Origin: an uncultured Chitinophagales bacterium
GTDB lineage: Bacteria; Bacteroidota; Bacteroidia; Chitinophagales; Chitinophagaceae
DNA: 14,174 nucleotides
Direction: 5' to 3'
NCBI GenBank assembly: GCA_946886475.1
Contig: CAMPIQ010000098.1
Location: 1-14,174 of the forward strand
How positions within the stretch are numbered: position 1 is the first letter of the stretch; each line of letters starts with the position of its first letter. Positions 9,777 through 14,174 of this stretch are shown here, one piece after another. The position numbers were made by a program, and so were the translations under genes. A model generated the notes under the pieces. It did not search any database and had not been told where the DNA came from. It was given only the letters and a program-made list of their open reading frames with translations.

Positions 9777-9788
9777 ACAACATGTTGT
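9777..9788. promoter_or_regulatory. 12-base perfect palindrome ACAACATGTTGT before tamB
   Basis: ACAACATGTTGT reads the same on both strands. It abuts the hairpin at 9788-9807, and together they make a 31-base block of dyad symmetry about 115-145 bases upstream of the tamB start. The arrangement could be an operator pair or a leader structure; no regulator is identified. Confidence 0.35.
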
Positions 9789-9807
9789 TGTAGAATAATT
9801 TCTACAA
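9788..9807. promoter_or_regulatory. Perfect 8-bp stem hairpin in the tamB upstream region
   Basis: TTGTAGAA (9788-9795) and TTCTACAA (9800-9807) are exact inverted copies around the loop TAAT. It lies between the glycosyltransferase stop and the tamB start, downstream of the candidate tamB promoter. There is no T-run on either strand after the stem, so it does not look like a terminator. A protein-binding dyad or a structured 5' leader is more likely. It shares one base (9788) with the 12-base palindrome at 9777-9788. Confidence 0.4.
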
Positions 9808-9821
9808 GCCCATCAATAAAG

Positions 9822-9852
9822 CAAACTGAAAAATCCAGGGATATTTATTCAA
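9822..9852 (-). promoter_or_regulatory. Candidate tamB promoter overlapping the glycosyltransferase stop
   Basis: On the minus strand, TTG (complement of 9850-9852) is followed after 20 bases by TCAGTTTG (complement of 9822-9829). This is the Bacteroidota TTG/TAnnTTTG arrangement with one mismatch in the -7 box. It would give a leader of about 150 bases for tamB containing both dyads. One mismatch and no other evidence keep confidence low. Confidence 0.3.
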
Positions 9853-11231
9853 TAGATCAGAGCCTCTTCCTCTACCAGTTTTGATTTGTGATCTGCAGCG
9901 CTTCGTAAAACACTTGCGATATATTTCTGGCAGAGTACTCCGGGATCATACCTGTTGAACTCTTCACTTAACCTCTTCACATTGGTTTGATAAGTAGAAT
10001 TAGTCAGGATCTTTGTTACACCATTCAGGATCTGCCGGGCGGTAGGCTTTTCTGTTTTAAGATTGATACCCAGCTTAAAATATCCGATTCTTGCATTGAT
10101 CTCATTTTTGCCCTCATGAACACCGGCTACCAGCATGGGAAGTTTATTTTGAATGGATAATAAAACACCACCATAACCACCATTGGTGATATATACATCA
10201 GCAATTGGCATTACATCGTTAAAGGGTATGAAATCTTCAATAATAAAATTGTTTTGCGGATATCTTTTTCTCAGTTCATTGGTATTTGATCCACCTGTTG
10301 TAACAATCACTAAATGGTTTGAATCCTTAAAGGCTTCCAGTACAGGCACAATGATCTTTTCAACATCTTTTTCAACAGTTCCCTGTGTTACCAGGATCAC
10401 TTTATCAACATCTTTTAATTTTTCACTGAACCAGGGCCTGTCATCTTTTTTCTTTGAATACGGAAGCAAAGGGCCAACAAAATGAATGTGGCTGCTCATG
10501 TCGCTCCTTTTATATTCAAAGCCTGGTGTGCCACTTTGAAAAACCATTGTTGATTTTAAGATCATTACATCAAATATGTTTGCTCCCTGTGCATTGATAC
10601 CGTATTTCCTGAATGTATCGTTCATCAGTTTTGCAGGTTCGGCGAAGAGTAGCTTATTGGAAATGAATCGCAACAACTGCTGTTTAAGTTTTCCGGCGAT
10701 GGTATAGGAAGGTGTCATTCCCAATCCTGTTGGTGCAAGATCTTTTGAAGTTTCGGGCAAAGGAAAAATATCAACACCGATCACAGGCACATTCATTTTT
10801 TCCTTTACGAACGGAATACCACCAAAGGTGATATCGGCGATCATTAATTCAAATTGAAATCCTGCATATATGTCCACGATATCTTCATAATATTCTGGTC
10901 CTCTTAAAATAAATGCATTGATGATATCGAATTTTAATTTGGCTATTTGTCCCTTCAGTTTATTCCTTTCTGGAAATATCCTGTCTATGTCCCCATGGGT
11001 GGCGCCAATATCAAGAGCATTTTTGAGGCGGTAAAAGGGGATGCCAAGCTTTTTTATTTTGTCTGCATAAATATCGGAGGTATACCACCTTACATCGCAG
11101 CCCAATTCCTTCAGGTGAACGGCCAAACCTGTCAGTGGATTAAAATGTCCGTCGGCAGGAACGCTTGCAAATAAAATTCGTGTTCCGGGTGCAATTGTAT
11201 TCCTGTCAGAAAAAATTTTTTCCGTATTCAT
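9849..11231 (-). CDS. GT1 family (MGT/UGT-like) glycosyltransferase
   Basis: Cytoplasmic GT-B glycosyltransferase that would transfer a sugar from a nucleotide-sugar donor (probably UDP-linked) to a small lipophilic acceptor. The acceptor is unknown. The 460 residues have the expected two halves. The N-terminal Rossmann half begins with RILFASVPADGHFNP (residues 18-31; His29 sits where GT1 enzymes have the catalytic His). The C-terminal donor half begins near 275 with KVILVTQGTVE. The PSPG-like donor motif reads TNGGYGG (349-355) followed by HEGKNEINAR (372-381). The usual HGG is thus NGG, and the usual final DQxxNA is EGKNEINA, as in a bacterial subgroup of MGT-type enzymes rather than the plant or macrolide type. 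There is no signal peptide or membrane helix. It is the first minus-strand gene of the GT-tamB-tamL run, but 185 bases separate it from tamB. It reads divergently from the peptidase gene. Confidence 0.8.
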   Translation of the reverse strand: MNTEKIFSDRNTIAPGTRILFASVPADGHFNPLTGLAVHLKELGCDVRWYTSDIYADKIKKLGIPFYRLKNALDIGATHGDIDRIFPERNKLKGQIAKLKFDIINAFILRGPEYYEDIVDIYAGFQFELMIADITFGGIPFVKEKMNVPVIGVDIFPLPETSKDLAPTGLGMTPSYTIAGKLKQQLLRFISNKLLFAEPAKLMNDTFRKYGINAQGANIFDVMILKSTMVFQSGTPGFEYKRSDMSSHIHFVGPLLPYSKKKDDRPWFSEKLKDVDKVILVTQGTVEKDVEKIIVPVLEAFKDSNHLVIVTTGGSNTNELRKRYPQNNFIIEDFIPFNDVMPIADVYITNGGYGGVLLSIQNKLPMLVAGVHEGKNEINARIGYFKLGINLKTEKPTARQILNGVTKILTNSTYQTNVKRLSEEFNRYDPGVLCQKYIASVLRSAADHKSKLVEEEALIY

Positions 11232-11267
11232 TGCTATTGGTTTGTTGGTTAAGGGTTTTTGTGAAAA

Positions 11268-11298
11268 CGAAAATAATAGGTATAGGAACCGTCAGCAA
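11268..11298 (-). promoter_or_regulatory. Candidate promoter for the glycosyltransferase
   Basis: On the minus strand, TTG (complement of 11296-11298) is followed after 20 bases by TATTTTCG (complement of 11268-11275), one base away from TAnnTTTG. It would start transcription about 30 bases before the glycosyltransferase ATG. The untranslated leader is A-rich with no Shine-Dalgarno, typical for the phylum. Confidence 0.35.
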
Positions 11299-11308
11299 TC
11301 CACTCGTG

Positions 11309-11338
11309 AATGAATTGATGCATTTGATAAATGAATTG
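11309..11338. repeat. Direct repeat AATGAATTG x2 at 21-base spacing
   Basis: AATGAATTG occurs at 11309-11317 and again at 11330-11338. The copies start 21 bases apart, two DNA turns, so they face the same side of the helix. They sit between the two divergent candidate promoters. They could be paired activator or repressor half-sites, or chance in AT-rich DNA. Confidence 0.25.
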
Positions 11339-11377
11339 CCCCTCCAGTTATTACTGACAATTTATGTAGTGTTATTC

Positions 11378-11396
11378 CCAATTGGTGCACCATTGG
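11378..11396. promoter_or_regulatory. Near-perfect dyad next to the peptidase -33 element
   Basis: CCAATTGGTGCACCATTGG becomes an exact 18-base palindrome if one T in the left arm is removed. Its core TGGTGCACCA (11383-11392) is perfect. It ends two bases before the candidate -33 TTG (11398-11400) of the peptidase promoter, a usual place for a regulator site. Confidence 0.4.
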
Positions 11397-11397
11397 A

Positions 11398-11428
11398 TTG
11401 CCTTCTTTTTTACAGGGAAATAGATTTG
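11398..11428 (+). promoter_or_regulatory. Candidate Bacteroidota-type promoter for the M14 peptidase
   Basis: TTG at 11398-11400 and TAGATTTG at 11421-11428 are separated by 20 bases. The -7 box matches TAnnTTTG exactly. Transcription would start near 11433-11436, leaving a leader of about 25 bases before the ATG at 11460. This is the most convincing promoter match in the window along with that of the E1 gene. Confidence 0.55.
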
Positions 11429-11432
11429 CACG

Positions 11433-11446
11433 GACAGGTTCCTGTC
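11433..11446 (+). promoter_or_regulatory. Hairpin followed by T-run just before the peptidase start
   Basis: GACAGGTTCCTGTC forms a 5-bp stem with a GTTC tetraloop and is followed by ATTTTTT, ending 13 bases before the ATG. If the promoter at 11398-11428 is right, this hairpin is at the extreme 5' end of the mRNA. It could stabilise the message, cause early termination, or be an operator over the start site. Confidence 0.35.
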
Positions 11447-11459
11447 ATTTTTTATAATC

Positions 11460-12554
11460 ATGAATAAAATAACTATTCTGCTTGTATTGATTTTATTGTT
11501 GCGTTCTGATAAAACCTTTCCCCAGGCCTTCCAGAACCGGCCAGTATATACTTCAATGCATTATATAAAAGATAGCCTGGCAGGCGGACAGCGCAACTTA
11601 AATGATAAACCATTAACTGAAATTGAAATGCTTACTGATTCCAGAATTCCAGCCAGGACAATTTTGGGATATAGTGCGCAACAAAGGCCTGTAGAAGCCT
11701 GGTTTTTTCCCGGTACCAGTAATGAAAGAGCGCTTGTAGTGGGCGGAATGCATGGTTCGGAGCTGTCATCAGTGGAAGTGGCAGGAAAGCTTATTGATCT
11801 TTTAAGTTCAGGCCGGAAACCATTCTTTAATGTTATGATCATTCCGGTGCTTTTCCCTGACAATGCAGCAGCAGGTATGGCGGAGAAAGCAGGTGATATC
11901 AATAAGGGTAGATATACAACCCGTTTACATGCCGATCCTAACAGGCAGATGCCTCCGTTGGGGAAAACATTTTCCATTCATGATGCACATGATCATGCCG
12001 GCAGGTTGATTGAAAGAGAGAACCAGATGTTGTTGAATCTGATCCAGGAGTTTGTTCCATCAAGAATAATAAGTCTGCACGCGATAAGGGATGTTAAAAA
12101 AGGAGGTATTTATGCTGATCCCAGAACCGATTGTAAAGGCGTTGCTCTGGGATTTGAAGAAGACAGCATGTTAGCGGTTTCAATGGCAAAATATATTCAT
12201 GATGAAGGAGGCAGGGTTCCGGGTAACAGGATGGAAAGTCAGATCACCGCATTGTATTATAAAGATCCTCCGGCAGTGCCCAAAGGGGCCATTCAAAAAA
12301 GAACGCTTGCCGGTTCATCGTTGCCGGATAATCGTGGTTTTGGCGTATCACTTGGTGGCTGGGCATCAACGGCTGTTTGTGATGGAGAAAAAACAAGGGA
12401 TGCCATAATATTGATCACGGCTGAATTTCCCGGTTACAAACCTTCCGGTCTTTACACAGGTAAGGCTAAGGACGATTGCATCCGGAATGTTTCATTGTTT
12501 GCAGAATCCATTAAGAACATATTTCTGGAACCGGATGCGAATAAAATTGATTAG
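11460..12554 (+). CDS. Secreted M14-family zinc peptidase (MpaA/carboxypeptidase-like)
   Basis: Predicted exported zinc metallopeptidase. Relatives remove C-terminal residues from peptides or hydrolyse murein tripeptide-type bonds; the actual substrate is unknown. Residues 1 to about 22 are a Sec signal (Lys3, a hydrophobic run, then a region ending near FPQA), placing it in the periplasm or outside. The M14 core runs from about 68 to 356. Zinc ligands are His98 and Glu101 in GGMHGSELSSVE, with the third ligand His207 in ISLHA. The substrate-binding Asn-Arg pair is 161-162 in DPNRQ, where NRNF is more common. The likely catalytic Glu is 322 in LITAEFPG. The 364 residues suit a single-domain member without a large propeptide. 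The ATG at 11460 is chosen because it gives the complete signal peptide; the leader lacks a Shine-Dalgarno. It is a single-gene unit, divergent from the glycosyltransferase and convergent with the SRPBCC gene. Confidence 0.8.
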   Translation: MNKITILLVLILLLRSDKTFPQAFQNRPVYTSMHYIKDSLAGGQRNLNDKPLTEIEMLTDSRIPARTILGYSAQQRPVEAWFFPGTSNERALVVGGMHGSELSSVEVAGKLIDLLSSGRKPFFNVMIIPVLFPDNAAAGMAEKAGDINKGRYTTRLHADPNRQMPPLGKTFSIHDAHDHAGRLIERENQMLLNLIQEFVPSRIISLHAIRDVKKGGIYADPRTDCKGVALGFEEDSMLAVSMAKYIHDEGGRVPGNRMESQITALYYKDPPAVPKGAIQKRTLAGSSLPDNRGFGVSLGGWASTAVCDGEKTRDAIILITAEFPGYKPSGLYTGKAKDDCIRNVSLFAESIKNIFLEPDANKID

Positions 12555-12612
12555 GCAATGCAAAAAAAGCTCCGGACTGTATACATACATCAGGCTTATC
12601 AATTTGCAGATG

Positions 12613-13038
12613 TCATTTTTCCAGGTGATCTTTTAATGATCTTCCAATGATATGGTTCCAGCCTTCATTGAATTTTTCTTTTGCAAGATCCGGATTTGAT
12701 TCAGGAAATGTCTCCAGCCCTTCATGGGTAAGTTGTAACCTGGTTGAATTGCCTTCCTCAAAAAGTTCAAAAACAACAAGGGAATTTCCTTCATATCCTT
12801 CATACCTCCAGGTATAGCTGATCTTTTTAAAAGGGATCACTTCTGTAACCTTACACAGATGCACATACACCTTATCATCAGAACCACCCTTAAAGCTGAA
12901 TTCAAATCCTTTTTCGGGTTTGAAATCAGCCAGATCAAAATACCATTGCTTCATTTCATTTTTGTAGGTGATGGCTTTCCATACTTTTTCAACAGGAGCA
13001 GAAAATATCCTTTCAATTACAACCGGTTCATTTTTCAT
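12613..13038 (-). CDS. SRPBCC domain protein, AHSA1 family
   Basis: Small soluble cytoplasmic protein (141 residues) with the START/Bet v1-like helix-grip fold of the AHSA1 group, named after the eukaryotic Hsp90 co-chaperone Aha1. Bacterial members bind hydrophobic ligands but mostly have no assigned function. Visible family features are the opening strand and helix with IFSAPVEKVWKAIT (residues 11-24), KQWYF (30-34), the beta-sheet core around SYTWRYEG (74-81), and the C-terminal helix EGWNHIIGRSLKDHL (125-139). No catalytic residues are expected. The ATG at 13038 follows an A-rich leader (AAATAAATAAAA) typical of Bacteroidota initiation regions. In many Bacteroidota such genes follow an ArsR-type regulator; none is recognisable here, only a small ORF at 13073-13216. 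It converges on the peptidase gene 58 bases away. Confidence 0.85.
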   Translation of the reverse strand: MKNEPVVIERIFSAPVEKVWKAITYKNEMKQWYFDLADFKPEKGFEFSFKGGSDDKVYVHLCKVTEVIPFKKISYTWRYEGYEGNSLVVFELFEEGNSTRLQLTHEGLETFPESNPDLAKEKFNEGWNHIIGRSLKDHLEK

Positions 13039-13072
13039 TTTTTATTTATTTGATGTTTCTCTTTTTTGAGCA

Positions 13073-13216
13073 TCAGTCGCATTCATTCAGGATCTTATAG
13101 TGTTTTAATATCTGTGCGTAGTTATCATACCGGACAGCGGAATTCAAACTGGATTTTTTTTCCAGCATCCGGTTAACCGCTATTCCTTTGAATCGCCAAT
13201 CACACTGAATCCGCAT
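13073..13216 (-). CDS. Possible small hypothetical protein (47 residues) or gene remnant
   Basis: An ATG-started frame with the protein-like composition beginning MRIQCDWRFKG and ending YKILNECD lies between the cytochrome terminator and the SRPBCC gene, in the same direction, ending 34 bases before the SRPBCC start. Only a weak purine stretch (GAGAG) precedes its ATG, and an in-frame stop lies two codons upstream. An overlapping frame just upstream (complement of about 13216-13260) also reads like protein (TKWFYNLDPEKRLRDADS), and a single frameshift would join the two. It may therefore be a decayed gene rather than a real small one. There is no recognised domain or membrane segment. I cannot exclude a chance ORF. 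Confidence 0.25.
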   Translation of the reverse strand: MRIQCDWRFKGIAVNRMLEKKSSLNSAVRYDNYAQILKHYKILNECD

Positions 13217-13268
13217 CTCTCAATCGTTTTTCAGGATCCAAGTTATAGAACCATTTGGTTACACAAAT

Positions 13269-13293
13269 AAAAAAACCTCAGTGAGGTATTTTT
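13269..13293 (-). terminator. Intrinsic terminator after the cytochrome c gene
   Basis: On the minus strand the sequence reads AAAAA, T, ACCTC, loop ACT, GAGGT, then seven T. The GC-containing stem is extended by A/T pairs and followed by a T-run, 15 bases after the cytochrome stop codon. The A-run on the other side means it could also work in the opposite direction. This is the clearest terminator in the window. Confidence 0.75.
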
Positions 13294-13307
13294 CTGGCGC
13301 TAATAAA

Positions 13308-13916
13308 TTAATCAATTATTGCTTCTTGAGCAGGTGGAATATAGGAAGGAACAACATTGTACACGGGCGTAGTGGATTTGAGATAGGCAAAAATTGACCG
13401 GAGGTCTTCATCAGAGGCCTTTGAGTAAGATGGCCAGGGCATGGGTGGCATCATAGTCCTTGTATTGTCAAGTCCTTTAAATTTACCCTCTCTTATGGCT
13501 TTAAAAAATTGTTCTTCTGTCCAATTACCAATACCTGTTTCATCTGAAGTGATATTTGCGGCAAATGAAGTTCCCCATGGTCCGGTCATAGCTGTGCCGG
13601 TAGAACTAAACAATACATATCCGTTGATATCGTTGGCCGGAGGAAGCTGGTAATATTGGGGATGACCGGAAAGTAAACGGCTGGTATCGTAAGCGGGTCC
13701 CTGGGGCGACATCACTATTGGTGAGTGGCAATCATTGCATCCCATAATGGTTACAAGGTACTTTCCGCGTTTTACCATACTGTCCGGGTTCAGGGCAATC
13801 GTGGATTGCAGGATCCCCTCATAATTCCCGGACAGTTCACGGCTACTGTTAAAAGAATAAACACCTGTAGTTATTATAAGTGTGAATGCGAAAACTATCA
13901 GTAATATTTTTTTCAT
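13308..13916 (-). CDS. Exported mono-haem c-type cytochrome
   Basis: Periplasmic electron carrier or small redox subunit. The 202 residues begin with an N-terminal signal or membrane anchor (KK then a hydrophobic run, about residues 4-21, with no lipobox Cys). The haem-binding motif is CNDCH (Cys60, Cys63, His64) after GKYLVTIMG. The second half, with NITSDETGIGNWTEEQFFKAIREG (spread over 121-144) and MPPMPWPSYSKASDEDLRSIFAYLK (156-180), resembles the haem domains of the cytochrome subunits of membrane-bound sugar and alcohol dehydrogenases. Met159 in PMPW is the probable sixth haem ligand. Only one CXXCH is present, whereas the dehydrogenase subunits carry two or three haems, so this is a stand-alone single domain. 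A GGAG lies 3 bases before the ATG at 13916, one of the few Shine-Dalgarno-like sites here. It starts 17 bases after the preceding partial gene and probably shares its transcript. The terminator at 13269-13293 ends the unit. Confidence 0.85.
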   Translation of the reverse strand: MKKILLIVFAFTLIITTGVYSFNSSRELSGNYEGILQSTIALNPDSMVKRGKYLVTIMGCNDCHSPIVMSPQGPAYDTSRLLSGHPQYYQLPPANDINGYVLFSSTGTAMTGPWGTSFAANITSDETGIGNWTEEQFFKAIREGKFKGLDNTRTMMPPMPWPSYSKASDEDLRSIFAYLKSTTPVYNVVPSYIPPAQEAIID

Positions 13917-13933
13917 GATCTCCGTTACCTTTC

Positions 13934-14174
13934 TTAAGCCAATGCCATTTCTTCATTCAGAGGCTGTATTATTTTACTAAAGCGGTGTTTTGAAAATTCG
14001 GCTTCTGCTTTTTGTAAAACAGTTTTGAAAATGATGGATGGCATTCCATTTTTAATTGATTTTATCCAGTCCAATGCTTCCGTGTTGTTTATTCCCCTTA
14101 GCATCCATGTTGTATAAAAATCCTGCATCCATGGAGCCACGCTTTGAGCGATGCTGGTACTTATGGTTTTTATT
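13934..14174 (-). CDS. C-terminal fragment of an unidentified protein (cut by window edge)
   Basis: The frame is open from the right edge of the window to a TAA at 13934, giving 79 visible residues. A GTG at 14140 lies in frame, but the frame continues upstream of it with no stop, so the gene most likely starts outside the window. The visible part is rich in helix formers (SVAPWMQDFYTTWMLRG, then NTEALDWIKSIKNG, then KTVLQKAEAEFSKHRFSKII) and ends PLNEEMALA. There is no Cys, membrane segment or catalytic motif. The FYxxWxxRGxxxxEALxxI stretch loosely recalls a helix near the end of CHAT/caspase-like domains, which is not enough to name it. It lies 17 bases before the cytochrome gene and is probably in its operon. 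Confidence 0.6.
   Translation of the reverse strand, partial: IKTISTSIAQSVAPWMQDFYTTWMLRGINNTEALDWIKSIKNGMPSIIFKTVLQKAEAEFSKHRFSKIIQPLNEEMALA

Noticed and set aside
11165..11467. 100-codon plus-strand frame across the glycosyltransferase start and divergent promoter
   Set aside because: It overlaps the start of the glycosyltransferase and the promoter elements, and its hydrophobic composition has no start signal or family resemblance.
12559..12608. Nested inverted repeats (TGCAAA/TTTGCA and AAGC/GCTT) between the peptidase and SRPBCC stop codons
   Set aside because: The stems are short, separated by mismatches and a long loop, without a T-run; too weak to call a terminator.
13149..13165. 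CTGGA/TCCAG stem around seven T
   Set aside because: The T-run is in the loop, not after the stem, and the site falls within the possible small ORF.
13170..13179. 10-base palindrome CGGTTAACCG
   Set aside because: It is inside the possible small ORF with no promoter nearby; a palindrome of this length is expected by chance at this scale.
1..14174. Search for mobile elements, CRISPR arrays, toxin-antitoxin pairs, defence genes, tRNA or rRNA
   Set aside because: No transposase, integrase, regular repeat-spacer pattern, cloverleaf or defence-type domain was seen; base composition looks uniform by eye.

Overview
The window looks like a chromosomal segment from a member of the Bacteroidota, most plausibly the Chitinophagaceae or a close relative. 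Three things point there. The TamA-like outer-membrane protein is a lipoprotein (TamL), a form described from Bacteroidota. The 2-oxoacid dehydrogenase E1 is a single fused alpha/beta chain. Several intergenic regions carry the Bacteroidota promoter pattern TTG-N19-21-TAnnTTTG, and Shine-Dalgarno sequences are mostly absent. The genus is an inference from style, not from a marker gene. No rRNA, tRNA, CRISPR array, insertion sequence or integrase is visible. Nearly all of the DNA is occupied by recognisable genes, and no gap exceeds 300 bases.

Layout. Positions 63-2180 (+) encode the fused thiamine-diphosphate-dependent 2-oxoacid dehydrogenase E1, with a promoter-like sequence directly before it. 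It converges on a block read from the minus strand: a GT1/MGT-type glycosyltransferase (9849-11231), then tamB (4642-9663), then tamL (2333-4627). tamB and tamL are 14 bases apart and surely co-transcribed. Together they encode the inner-membrane-anchored periplasm-spanning AsmA-like protein and its lipidated beta-barrel partner. The glycosyltransferase lies 185 bases upstream. That gap has a candidate tamB promoter overlapping the glycosyltransferase stop codon and two adjacent perfect dyads, so it may be either an upstream operon member or an independent unit.

A 228-base divergent promoter region (11232-11459) separates the glycosyltransferase from a secreted M14-family zinc peptidase (11460-12554, +). 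It holds candidate promoters in both directions, a near-perfect 18/19-base dyad against the peptidase -33 element, a 21-base-spaced direct repeat and a short hairpin at the expected mRNA 5' end. The right part is all minus strand: the C-terminal end of an unidentified gene cut by the window edge (13934-14174), a lipid-anchored or periplasmic mono-haem cytochrome c (13308-13916) followed by a good intrinsic terminator, a possible 47-residue small gene or remnant (13073-13216), and an AHSA1-type SRPBCC protein (12613-13038).

Functionally these are housekeeping and envelope genes: branched-chain or related 2-oxoacid oxidation, outer-membrane biogenesis by the TAM system, sugar transfer, peptide or murein-peptide hydrolysis, and electron transfer. 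I see no evidence of a new defence, mobile or biosynthetic system. The observations most worth a second look are regulatory (the E1 start/promoter conflict, the dyads before tamB and the peptidase) and the unrecognised small ORF upstream of the SRPBCC gene.
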